From JBGQDM01 sp041495845 (GTDB lineage Bacteria; Acidobacteriota; Terriglobia; Terriglobales; Acidobacteriaceae), in assembly GCA_041495845.1 (NCBI GenBank), contig JBGQDM010000005.1, positions 6,139 through 70,138 of the forward strand: a DNA stretch of 64,000 nt, written 5' to 3'. A program made the position numbers and the translations under genes. Of this stretch, positions 43,386 through 51,233 are shown in pieces. How positions within the stretch are numbered: position 1 is the first letter of the stretch; the number at the start of each line of letters is the position of its first letter. A model generated the notes under the pieces. It had not been told where the DNA came from and made no database searches. It saw nothing but the letters and a program-made list of their open reading frames with translations.

Positions 43386-46296
43386 CAAAACACACGATAT
43401 CTTCGTGCGGGCCTTGGCGGTCACCGCGAAACAGACAACGAAGAACACTGGAAGGCCAGCTTCCGAAGACAAGCCAAAGTGGGCGGAACATGCCCTTGTG
43501 TTTGATACAGAGACACGCATCACTGCCGATCAATCTCTTACTTTCGGCGTGTACCGGTTGTGCTCGTTGGCGAACGGAATTTACAAGTTCACCGAAGAGG
43601 GTATTTTCTATGCTGACGATCTGCCATCGAAAGAGCGGAAGGTGCTACATGCCTACGCGCAAACGGCGGTTTCAGATGCAGCATCCTTCCCGCCGCGATT
43701 CCCGCTGTATTCCCGTTCTGAGTTTATGAAACGCGTCTTCTGGCCACAGATCAAACACAAGAGTGCGCTCATCGTGGGATTCAATCTCCCTTTCGATCTG
43801 GCGCGACTCGCGCTGGACTGGAGCAGAGGCAACAAGGGCGAATGGTCGCTCACGATGTCACGATATCCAAACGGTACCGAGAACCTAAATTACCCTCGTA
43901 TTCTCATCACGCCGATTGACAGCAAGAAAGCCTTCATCCGGCTGGCAACGCCGTGGAAGCCAACGGACTGGAAGAATAACGGCCGCGGTAATTTCCTGGA
44001 CCTGCGCACGCTCGGCTGGGCGCTCTTCAACAAAGCGTTTTCGCTCAAGACCCTCTGCGATGAACTCAAGACAGCACAAGAAAAGCTAAACCATGATCCG
44101 ACGGGTAAGGTCACTCCCGAGGAAATCGAATACGCCCGCCAGGACGTTCGCTGCACCGTGGACGCGCTCAACGCGCTGAAGCGGGAGTTTGATAAACACC
44201 CCATCGACCTGAAACCCTCCGATACGTACTCCCCAGCATCCGTAGCCAAAGCCTACCTGGACGAGATGGGAATCATCAGGCCAGCTGAGAAGTTCAATGT
44301 TTCTGATGAAATGCTCGGAATTACCATGCAGAGCTATTACGGAGGTCGCTCCGAAACTCGCATCCGCTGCTGTGAGGTGCCCGTCGTGCCCGTAGATTTC
44401 ACCAGCGAATATCCGAGCTGTTGCGCGCTCTTAGGTCTATTCGACGTTCTCACAGCTGCGAGTGTGAGCTTTGATGACGATACCGAGAAGGTACGGGGAT
44501 TTCTAAAACGCGTCACTCTCAAACGCTGTCTTGATCCGGAATTGTGGGGGCACCTCAGGTTCTTCGCCTTGGTGCAACCTGAGAACGACATCCTGCCCGT
44601 GCGCACGATGTACAACGAAGTCACGCGAAATATCGGGAACAACTACCTCACATCCGACACGCCGATATGGTTTGCCGGCCCCGACCTGATTGCATCCATG
44701 CTCCGCACAGGCAAAATCCCGCACATCATCCGCGCGATCCGCATGGTACCGCATGGCAAGCAGGCCGGAATGCGAAGTGTAAACCTCCGTGGCATGGTTG
44801 AAATTGATCCGTACAAGGACGATCTATTTTGTAAAGCAATCGAACAACGGAAACTGCACAAATCCGACGGATCGCTCCATTACTGGCTGAAGATCTTCGC
44901 GAACTCCATATACGGGTTTTTCGTTGAACTGAACCCGGAAATTCAGGGCAAGCCCGCACCGCTCACAGTCTATTCGGGGGAGAAGACATTTCGGGACCAC
45001 TCGGATGTCGTCGAGAATCCCGGTCGCTGGTTCTTTCCCCCGTTAGCCTCACTCATCACCTCCGGCGGCCGTCTGCTGCTCGCCATAGCAGAGTCGAATG
45101 TGGAAGAGAAGAAAGGCGCATATCTGTTCTGCGATACGGATTCTCTCGCAATCGTAGCTTCCCAGACGGGAGGGGATCTCCGCATTCCAGGCAGTAAGGG
45201 TGTCAGGGTTCTTTCGTGGGCCGAAGTGCAGTCCATCGTTGACAAGTTCGCTGCCCTGAATCCATACGACCGGAAGCTCGTGAAAGGCTCAATCCTAAAT
45301 CTTGTGAATGCAAACTACGTTGACTCAGACCCGCAAAACCCGCAGCGGCAGTTGTACGGGTACAGCATTGCAGCGAAGCGCTATGCCCTTTACGAGAGGA
45401 TAGGCAAGAACGACATCAAGATCGTCGATCCGAAAGCGCATGGCATTGGGTTCTTGTATCCACCGAAAGACTCGCCGAAAGACTGGAAAGAAGATGTTCC
45501 GCAATGGATTTACGAAATGTGGGACTACGTGCTGCGTGGCGCTCTCAAGCTAAAACGCAAATCCCCGTCTTGGCTGGATATTCCACAAATGATGCGCCTG
45601 ACGATCACTACGTACAACGTTTTGAAAATGCTCGGACAATGGGAAGACGCTCGCCCGTACAACTTCCTGTTCTTGCCGATGGTCGACCCAACCTTTGGTT
45701 ACGCGTTTTACCGACGGGCAAACGACAAAATTCTGCTGGTCGCCCCATTTTCGTCTAAGCAGGAGCGCTGGTTTGCAACGGAGTGTGTGAATATTCACAA
45801 CGGCAAGAAGTACCGAATGGTGGACTGCACCAAAGAAAAGAAGCCGCCGTACAACGTGGTCTTTCCTTCGCAATTCGCCCGCCTGGTAATCGAATACCAG
45901 GAGCATCCCGAGGCGAAGAGCCTTGCGCCTGATGGCACGCCGTGCAAGGCGCAGACGCGTGGGCTTCTACGGCGGGCGCACATAACAGCCGGTGAGTTTC
46001 GCTATGTGGGCAAAGAAACAGATCGCAAATGGGAAGAAGGCGACGACGTCAGTGTGTTGGAATTCAGCACTACCGAATACGGCAGGGCGAAAAGCGTAGT
46101 CGCTGACCCTTCGATACGCGATGAAATTCGGACGATCGGCGTCCGCAAGACGATGGAATTGACGAAAATGAGTCAGCACACGATAGAAAAGCTGGTTCGT
46201 GGCGAAGCCGTGAAGCGCAAAACTCGCGAGCACGTACTGAAAGCACTTCAAGCATGCAAAGTGCTCATGGAGTTTGCGAACCAAAACCGCAGATAG
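43378..46296 (+). CDS. polB: Family B DNA polymerase of the casposon
   Basis: A 972-residue PolB from ATG 43378, with GGAAG upstream; an earlier in-frame start would overlap the previous gene by 89 nt. 3'-5' exonuclease motifs are intact: FDTET (D43/E45), FNLPFD and YARQD. Polymerase motifs are A VDFTSEYPS (D340), B KIFANSIYG (505-513) and C CDTDSLA (D586, D588). A helix-turn-helix-like tail (LTKMSQHTIEKLVRGEAVKR, about 925-945) may hold it on DNA. It would copy the element during transposition (inference from casposon biology). Whether it is protein-primed cannot be told here. Confidence 0.93.
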   Translation: MTDKTHDIFVRALAVTAKQTTKNTGRPASEDKPKWAEHALVFDTETRITADQSLTFGVYRLCSLANGIYKFTEEGIFYADDLPSKERKVLHAYAQTAVSDAASFPPRFPLYSRSEFMKRVFWPQIKHKSALIVGFNLPFDLARLALDWSRGNKGEWSLTMSRYPNGTENLNYPRILITPIDSKKAFIRLATPWKPTDWKNNGRGNFLDLRTLGWALFNKAFSLKTLCDELKTAQEKLNHDPTGKVTPEEIEYARQDVRCTVDALNALKREFDKHPIDLKPSDTYSPASVAKAYLDEMGIIRPAEKFNVSDEMLGITMQSYYGGRSETRIRCCEVPVVPVDFTSEYPSCCALLGLFDVLTAASVSFDDDTEKVRGFLKRVTLKRCLDPELWGHLRFFALVQPENDILPVRTMYNEVTRNIGNNYLTSDTPIWFAGPDLIASMLRTGKIPHIIRAIRMVPHGKQAGMRSVNLRGMVEIDPYKDDLFCKAIEQRKLHKSDGSLHYWLKIFANSIYGFFVELNPEIQGKPAPLTVYSGEKTFRDHSDVVENPGRWFFPPLASLITSGGRLLLAIAESNVEEKKGAYLFCDTDSLAIVASQTGGDLRIPGSKGVRVLSWAEVQSIVDKFAALNPYDRKLVKGSILNLVNANYVDSDPQNPQRQLYGYSIAAKRYALYERIGKNDIKIVDPKAHGIGFLYPPKDSPKDWKEDVPQWIYEMWDYVLRGALKLKRKSPSWLDIPQMMRLTITTYNVLKMLGQWEDARPYNFLFLPMVDPTFGYAFYRRANDKILLVAPFSSKQERWFATECVNIHNGKKYRMVDCTKEKKPPYNVVFPSQFARLVIEYQEHPEAKSLAPDGTPCKAQTRGLLRRAHITAGEFRYVGKETDRKWEEGDDVSVLEFSTTEYGRAKSVVADPSIRDEIRTIGVRKTMELTKMSQHTIEKLVRGEAVKRKTREHVLKALQACKVLMEFANQNRR

Positions 46297-46507
46297 TCTG
46301 TAGTTATATCTCGCAGGACTATTCTTTCGCGGGAAATGAATAACAATGGAAAGGCTCTCCCGCTTTATTAGTTAGCTTGGTAAATTTATCACCTTTTATA
46401 GAGAAACCAACGCCCGTTGCTACATTCAGCTGGATCGAAAGAAGTCTATATTCACGCTGTCCCTGTGCCCCTGATCCGAGGAGCATGGTCGAGCCGGGAA
46501 TGTCTTC

Positions 46508-46540
46508 CGCGCTGGCGGGGGCGGGGCTCGGGCGGGGAAG
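46508..46540 (+). repeat. Internal fragment matching casposon TIR interior
   Basis: CGCGCTGGCGGGGGCGGGGC and the following CTCGGGCGGGG align with TIR interior CGCGCTGGCGAGTGGGGCGG..CTCGGGCGGG with only a small gap. It is in the orientation of the left TIR. It may be a relic of a nested or recombined element; a chance GC-rich match is possible. Confidence 0.5.
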
Positions 46541-46586
46541 GTTCTAAGTCGCCACGGATTGTACGGATGAACACGGATTGAAGAAA

Positions 46587-46617
46587 GGCCACCAGGAATG
46601 GTGGCCGTTTCCTTTTT
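46587..46617 (+). terminator. Rho-independent terminator, + strand (possibly bidirectional)
   Basis: GGCCACCA-GGAA-TGGTGGCC (46587-46606) is a perfect 8-bp stem with a tetraloop, followed by GTTTCCTTTTT. It lies 290 nt after polB and can end that operon; T-rich sequence on the other side may also serve the convergent secreted-protein gene. Confidence 0.8.
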
Positions 46618-46704
46618 GTAGATTGCAGAGGTCGGGGTTGACTGAATCGGCGAGGGCGGTGAGCGGCTGTGATCCACTCCGCTGCCGCCCCGCCGATGGC
46701 TGGT

Positions 46705-47187
46705 TTAGTGGAGAGTGCAGCTCCCCTGATTGAGGGAGTCGAAGACCCCGGCCAGGCCGGTCATCAAGTTGCGATTGTCGGTGGCGATGGCGTCGTCAAT
46801 CGTGGTGTTGGTCTTATTGGTGAACGGGGCCAAAGCGTTGCAGGCCGCAGGACTTGAGTTCCCGGCATTGGCCAGTCGCACGATGGCCTGGCGGAGCAGG
46901 ATGACCTCAGCGCCGGCAAAGGTGCTGCCGTCACCACAGACGGTGGTGGGCGAAAGCAGCAGTTGCAAGAAGGTCAGCGCGCCCACGCAGGCGTCAACGT
47001 TCGGAAAGACCGAACTCACCAAGGTGTCCTTATTGAAAACATTGTTGGCGCAGGGACCGCTGTTGAGGAACTGGGAGTGGTTTTTGTAAAAACCAACGGT
47101 GCAGTGCTGGTTCACATTGGCAGACGCGGGCAGCGCGACGCCAAGGATGAAGAGGAAGCAAAGCGTCAGCAAGATCCGGTTTTTCAT
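46705..47187 (-). CDS. Secreted protein with xGFYKNH motif
   Basis: A 160-residue protein with signal peptide (MKNRILLTLCFLFILGVALPASA) and about 5 Cys in the mature chain. The motif CTVGFYKNHSQF resembles the GYWKNH-type short repeats of secreted proteins in myxobacteria and acidobacteria. No enzymatic role is evident. It is inside the casposon and reads toward the polB operon, sharing the terminator. Its function as cargo is unknown. Confidence 0.75.
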   Translation of the reverse strand: MKNRILLTLCFLFILGVALPASANVNQHCTVGFYKNHSQFLNSGPCANNVFNKDTLVSSVFPNVDACVGALTFLQLLLSPTTVCGDGSTFAGAEVILLRQAIVRLANAGNSSPAACNALAPFTNKTNTTIDDAIATDNRNLMTGLAGVFDSLNQGSCTLH

Positions 47188-47722
47188 TTTTTAGAAGCTC
47201 CTGGAAGAGTATTTTCGATTTACAAAATGTCGAAGGACGCTGGGGCGCGGTTGCATCTACGGCGAGGGCCTACATTGGCGGGGATTATGCAACGGATGGG
47301 AAGGGCTGTCAACGTGCAGATTGTTGCACAGGGAAAGCTGGGCGGGGGGGTCGCGCCCAATGGCGTTGCTTTTGCAGGGGGTTGCGGGGAGGGAGACGCT
47401 CATCCCTGAATTCCCGCAGGAGCTGCTTTAGGGACTCAATTGTTGTCTTGGAGTCTGAATCCATGCGAGTAATTCTGCCACACTGATGCGGGCCGTGCGC
47501 CGAAAACAGCTCGCCAGCAATACTTCCAGACTTTCGCGGAGGACGCTCTACCCCCAGATGCCACTAGCCGACGCGCTGAAATCGAGGGTGAGAGCACACA
47601 GCGAATGCAGCCAGGTTGGATTCTCTTCAACGCATTGCGACCTGAGTACCTAGCTCCCTCGGCCCCGTGAGTAGACCACGGGCGTGACGGAAAAACCCTA
47701 TGCCTTGCGTCGACCATTGTTG
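47188..47722. other. Intergenic region, 535 nt, nothing recognised
   Basis: Region between the two secreted cargo genes. A short palindrome GTGCA..TGCAC is at about 47312-47327. Frames present overlap each other on both strands and lack ribosome sites, so no gene is called. Confidence 0.4.
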
Positions 47723-49327
47723 CTACGGTGGCACTTGCTTGAAACGCAGCCGCCCGATGCGAGAGCCCCAGAAACCCCCGTCGATAACCTTTTCGTTCAC
47801 AAACCAAGCGTTGCCTTGCGGATCAACGGCGACAGAGGAATAGTCGCCCCACCGTTGGCCAAAGGCACCGTCAAAACTATTAGTGATGCACGTCGAACTG
47901 GTAAAAACGGGGATGCCATTCCCGAGGCTCCCAACTGGAGCAGACGCGCGTTTTCCCGCAAATCGGACATCCGCATTGCGATTGAGGCTTGTATCGATCG
48001 AAGTCCATGTCACGTAAATGTTGTTATCCGCATCCGCTGCAATTGAGGCATTGAAATCATTACTTGTACTCGCGCGGGCGAAAAATATCCCGCTATCGAC
48101 GAGTGTGTGCGTGCTGGTGTCGATCTTGTAAAACTTGGGAGTAGCCAGGCCGCTGACATTGATGGTATGGGTTTGATAAAGGAACCTTCCCACTTGGGTG
48201 CTAGCATTCGTAAACCGAGCGTCAAATGTTTCGACCAAGTTCCTGGGGGCATCGCCGCAGGGGGAGGGTTGTGGCGCATTGGGCGGAATCGTATACGGAG
48301 CCACTGGAACCTCGAAGGGCCCTGTCACGTCAGCAGCGGATGGACGACTGGAGTCTGTCAGCGCGTATAGATAGAGGACGTTATTCTCTGGAGTCGCGGC
48401 AATCAAATATGTGTTCGGGTTTTGGTCTGACACGATAGGTGGCGCCAGAGTGGCCTGGAGTCCGGAAAAACGCGCGATCGAAAACTCCATCCCGTTATAG
48501 AGCCTCGCCTTAGCGATCGTGAACAGCTCCGCACCAGCGAAATTCGCGGACAAAGGGTTGCCCGTGATGATGATGGAGTCCTGATCCATACCGAGTTGCG
48601 GGAAATCCAAAAACGCATTGTTGTCCAAGGCGCTGACTTCGATGTTGTAGATCCAATATGGGCCAGTCGCATCGCCTGTTTTTGAAACCGCCACGAACAT
48701 GGGTTGTACAAAATCCGGCGGGAAAGCATAACTGATCGATATAACAACCCAGCGATCCCAGATCGGATCGTGCAGGACACGCGAGTCGGCGGTAAACGAG
48801 GTGTTTCCGTAAAAAGCTGCTAGCCCACTCTCGAAAAGCAATGCGCCCGACGCCTTGTCGTATATGTCAATAGCATGGTTCGTGACCTCGACGTATTGAG
48901 TGTTCCCCGCAGCTCCATGGGTGTCCGGTGGATGAGCCGCCGCATAATGTTGATCTGTCCCGTCAAAATTGAGAGAGGCATCAAGGACAACGCCGCCACC
49001 AGTTGCCAGCGGAACCGCACTGGGTAGGGAACGAGGGGTTCGTTTCATTGAACGAGCGGCGGCCTTCAGCGCTCGGTATTTCTCCAAAGGAATCGTCAGG
49101 TGGTTGTGCAGCTCGATCTCCGGTCCGGGCTTTGCATAGGTTTGCGCGTCTTTACGCATCTGGTTCTGATCGCGCGACACTGCCGCCGCGACACTCATCG
49201 TTACTCTACGCACCTTCCGATCATTGACCTGGCCGGCCGCGAAGACGTTCGCTCGAATGCAAGTCAAAAGCAGAACAATAGCAATCGCAGCCCAACTCGG
49301 GGCGATCCGGGGAACCAGTCTTGACAT
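47723..49327 (-). CDS. Large secreted protein, beta-propeller-like
   Basis: A 534-residue protein from ATG 49327 (MSRLVPRIAPSWAAIAIVLLL, signal peptide ending near FAAG), with GAGGTG upstream. The mature chain has repeated beta-type patterns (WDRWVVISISYAF, DNAFLDFPQLGMDQDSIIITG, DYSSVAVDPQGNAWFVNE) as in secreted propeller-type proteins. Cys residues are few. No enzyme family recognised. It is the rightmost casposon gene, reading away from the right TIR. Confidence 0.75.
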   Translation of the reverse strand: MSRLVPRIAPSWAAIAIVLLLTCIRANVFAAGQVNDRKVRRVTMSVAAAVSRDQNQMRKDAQTYAKPGPEIELHNHLTIPLEKYRALKAAARSMKRTPRSLPSAVPLATGGGVVLDASLNFDGTDQHYAAAHPPDTHGAAGNTQYVEVTNHAIDIYDKASGALLFESGLAAFYGNTSFTADSRVLHDPIWDRWVVISISYAFPPDFVQPMFVAVSKTGDATGPYWIYNIEVSALDNNAFLDFPQLGMDQDSIIITGNPLSANFAGAELFTIAKARLYNGMEFSIARFSGLQATLAPPIVSDQNPNTYLIAATPENNVLYLYALTDSSRPSAADVTGPFEVPVAPYTIPPNAPQPSPCGDAPRNLVETFDARFTNASTQVGRFLYQTHTINVSGLATPKFYKIDTSTHTLVDSGIFFARASTSNDFNASIAADADNNIYVTWTSIDTSLNRNADVRFAGKRASAPVGSLGNGIPVFTSSTCITNSFDGAFGQRWGDYSSVAVDPQGNAWFVNEKVIDGGFWGSRIGRLRFKQVPP

Positions 49328-49373
49328 ATGCTTCACCTCATACTGGCCGGACATGCGGAGGGAAACCGTGGAG

Positions 49374-49402
49374 ATTCTGCACCCTCGCCTGGTCACTGTC
49401 AA
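49374..49402 (-). promoter_or_regulatory. Promoter of the large secreted protein gene
   Basis: On the minus strand TTGACA (49402-49397), 17 nt, CAGAAT (49379-49374), about 47 nt before the ATG at 49327. It sits just inside the right TIR. Confidence 0.6.
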
Positions 49403-49413
49403 GTCCTCGGGGA

Positions 49414-49556
49414 CCGCGCAGCGCCCGCTCTTACTCGCCCGAGCCCCGCCCCACTCGCCAGCGCGCTCTCACTCCGCCCGCGCGCGCACCCCGGCTCCCA
49501 CCAACGATTACCAACTGGTAACGTGTAGCACTTTTGCCGTCGCCATACAACAACCC
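49414..49556 (-). repeat. Casposon right terminal inverted repeat
   Basis: Ends CGCCATACAACAACCC at 49556. It is the inverse of 36951-37093 with 3 mismatches, all near the inner end, so the outer 120 bp are conserved as expected for integrase recognition. Confidence 0.95.
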
Positions 49557-49570
49557 TCAGCTTCATTGAC
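49557..49570. repeat. Right target-site duplication of the casposon
   Basis: TCAGCTTCATTGAC, identical to 36937-36950. It contains TTGAC of the response-regulator -35 box (49566-49571), so integration kept that promoter intact. Confidence 0.93.
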
Positions 49571-49595
49571 CATTGAAATTGCGGCTCACTATACT
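49566..49595 (+). promoter_or_regulatory. Promoter of the response regulator at the casposon junction
   Basis: TTGACC (49566-49571), an 18-nt spacer and TATACT (49590-49595) lie 10 nt before the ATG at 49606. The first five bases of the -35 are part of the target duplication. Confidence 0.65.
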
Positions 49596-49605
49596 CAGAA
49601 CTGCC

Positions 49606-50388
49606 ATGCCGATCTCTGCCGTCATTGTGGATGACGAACAACTTGCGCGCGACGAACTGGCTTACCTGCTTAAAGGGATTGACGACCTGAGCGTGGTGGC
49701 GCAGGGGAAGAACGGGTTGGAGGCGATCCAACTCATCAAAGAGCACAATCCTGATCTCGTGTTTCTGGATGTGCAGATGCCCGGGCTGGATGGGTTTGGC
49801 GTGCTCAAGAAATTGCTGGACAAGAAAATTCACCTGCCGCGGGTGGTATTTGCCACGGCGTTTGATCAGTACGCGGTGAAGGCGTTTGAAGTGAACGCGG
49901 TGGACTACCTGCTGAAACCGTTTGATAAGAAGCGGGTGGGCCAGGCGGTGCAGAGAGCGCGCGAGCAGATGGCGGCGGGCGGGTCGTCGCACGAGCGACT
50001 GGACACGCTGGTGCGCATGCTGGAGACGCAGAAGCAGCCGGGAGCGGCGAAGTTGCTGCTGAAAGCGGGCGGGCGCATGCTGCTGGTGGACCAGAAAGAT
50101 GTCTGCTTTGCCTCGATTGAAGATGGCGTGATTTCCGTGGTGATGGCGGGACCGGCCGGCCTGGAAGGACATTCCAATTGCCGCACGCTGGAAGAGTTGC
50201 AGGAGACGCTGGACGGGAGCCTGTTCTGGCGGGCGCATCGGTCGTTCCTGGTGAACATTAATCGGATCAAAGAAGTGGTGCCGTGGTTTAAGAGTTCGTA
50301 CCAGTTGCGGATGGATGATAAGAAGCAGTCGGAAATTCCCGTGAGCCGGGCGCAGACGAAACGGTTGCGGGAGTTGTTTGGGTTGTGA
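49606..50388 (+). CDS. LytTR-type response regulator
   Basis: A 260-residue protein from ATG 49606 (MPISAVIVDDEQLARDELAYLL). The receiver domain has acidic residues D9-D10, phospho-acceptor D55 (VFLDVQMPG) and FATAFDQYAVKAF...DYLLKPF. The C-terminal LytTR DNA-binding domain spans about 150-258 (GRMLLVDQKDVCFASIEDG, FWRAHRSFLVNINRI). LytTR regulators control surface, toxin or competence genes. No sensor kinase is adjacent. The casposon is inserted immediately upstream of its promoter. Confidence 0.92.
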   Translation: MPISAVIVDDEQLARDELAYLLKGIDDLSVVAQGKNGLEAIQLIKEHNPDLVFLDVQMPGLDGFGVLKKLLDKKIHLPRVVFATAFDQYAVKAFEVNAVDYLLKPFDKKRVGQAVQRAREQMAAGGSSHERLDTLVRMLETQKQPGAAKLLLKAGGRMLLVDQKDVCFASIEDGVISVVMAGPAGLEGHSNCRTLEELQETLDGSLFWRAHRSFLVNINRIKEVVPWFKSSYQLRMDDKKQSEIPVSRAQTKRLRELFGL

Positions 50389-50579
50389 GCAGCTATCAGC
50401 TCTTAAGCTCTTAGCTTCTAGCTCTTGGGCTTCTAGCCAAAGCGACCGGTTGTGTGCTGCAGGCAAGGTGCAGAGGTCCTTCCCTTCGCTCAGGATGACA
50501 GTTTCAGGTAATGAGCTGAAAAGCCCAAAGCCGGCAACCGAAAGCCGAAAGCTGACGACTGAGAGCTGAGAGCTTTTTT
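50389..50579. repeat. Intergenic repeat block after the response regulator
   Basis: Words GAGCTTAAG/TTAGCTTCTAGC and AAAGCTGACGACTGAGAGCTG, like those at about 8830-8860, surround a GTCCTTCCCTTCGCTCAGGATGACAG unit (about 50476-50501). Dispersed repeats; no gene. Confidence 0.6.
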
Positions 50580-50822
50580 ATGGCCCGTGGCTGGGAAAGC
50601 AAGTCGGTGGAGGAGCAGCAGTCGCAGGCTGCGGAGGCTCGGGGTCCGGGCAAAGTGCGGCTGACGGCGGCGGAACAGGTGCGGCAGCGCGAGAAGGACA
50701 GTCTGCTGCTCTCCCGTAAGCAGGTGGTTCAGCAGATGGAGAAGGCGCAAAACGCGAGCCACCGGCGGATGTTGGAGCAGGCGCTGGCGGACCTGGATGC
50801 GCGTTTGGCCGGTTTTTCCTGA
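50580..50822 (+). CDS. Small conserved hypothetical, coiled-coil-like
   Basis: An 80-residue basic protein, mostly helical with Glu/Gln/Ala-rich heptads (LTAAEQVRQREKDSLLLSRK, QVVQQMEKAQNASHRRML). No signal or enzyme motif. It lies 44 nt before purS and may be co-transcribed. Function unknown. Confidence 0.6.
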   Translation: MARGWESKSVEEQQSQAAEARGPGKVRLTAAEQVRQREKDSLLLSRKQVVQQMEKAQNASHRRMLEQALADLDARLAGFS

Positions 50823-50866
50823 GTCGCGGCCGCGGTAGCGGCATCCCGTATAATGAGAGCGATCCC

Positions 50867-51112
50867 ATGAAAGCCTATGTATATGTCTCGCTGAAGAAAA
50901 CGGTGCTGGATCCGCAGGGCAAGACCATCCACGGGGCGCTGGCCAAGATGGGATTCAAAGGGCCCTCCGCAGTGCGCCAGGGGAAATATTTTGAGATTGC
51001 GCTCAACGGCGGGCTGAGCAAGGACGAAGCGCGCGCGGAAGTGGACCGGATCGCGCGTGAAGTGCTGACCAATCCGGTGATTGAAGAGTACAAGGTTGCG
51101 CTGGAAGATTAG
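50867..51112 (+). CDS. purS: Phosphoribosylformylglycinamidine synthase subunit PurS
   Basis: An 81-residue PurS (MKAYVYVSLKKTVLDPQGKTIHGAL, then FEIALNGGLSKDEARAEVDRIAREVLTNPVIEEY). It bridges PurL and PurQ in the FGAM synthetase complex of purine synthesis. Unusually, purQ and purL are not beside it here; glmS follows after 121 nt. Length and motifs are standard. Confidence 0.92.
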   Translation: MKAYVYVSLKKTVLDPQGKTIHGALAKMGFKGPSAVRQGKYFEIALNGGLSKDEARAEVDRIAREVLTNPVIEEYKVALED

Positions 51113-51233
51113 CGGTCCGAGTTGTCTCCCTCCAAACGGACGCCGCCCGGCAGAGGTCTCCAGGAACCCAATGTTCCGGGAACCGAAGTTGCGCTAGCAT
51201 TCATCTCAGGCTCGAGTACAGAGGAGTTTCCGC

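Larger units (their letters stand above)
46297..46704. other. Post-polB intergenic region with repeat words
   Basis: 408 nt inside the casposon. From left: an AT-rich part, a GC-rich segment with a TIR-like fragment (46508-46540), an ACGGATT-type dispersed repeat (about 46553-46581) and a terminator (46587-46617). No gene is supported. Confidence 0.55.
36951..49556. mobile_element. Casposon (Cas1-integrated, self-synthesising transposon), 12.6 kb
   Basis: Complete element of 12,606 bp. TIRs of about 140 bp in opposite orientation at both ends are flanked by identical 14-bp target duplications. It encodes the two casposon hallmarks, a solo Cas1 with no Cas2 or CRISPR array, and a family B DNA polymerase, plus an HNH nuclease and HTH proteins. 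Cargo is a SIR2-type NTPase on the left and two secreted proteins on the right. All core genes keep their catalytic motifs, and the identical target repeats indicate a young insertion. Casposons are best known from archaea and a few bacteria; an acidobacterial one would extend that. Confidence 0.93.

Noticed and set aside
40277..46296. CRISPR-Cas locus around cas1
   Set aside because: No cas2, effector genes or repeat-spacer array are visible; the TIRs, target duplication and PolB fit a casposon.
47436..47807. Minus-strand frame of 123 codons between the secreted cargo genes
   Set aside because: Overlaps the end of a convincing gene, no motif, and no ribosome site.
51113..51233. glmS ribozyme upstream of glmS
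   Set aside because: No conserved core of the ribozyme was found in the short spacer.
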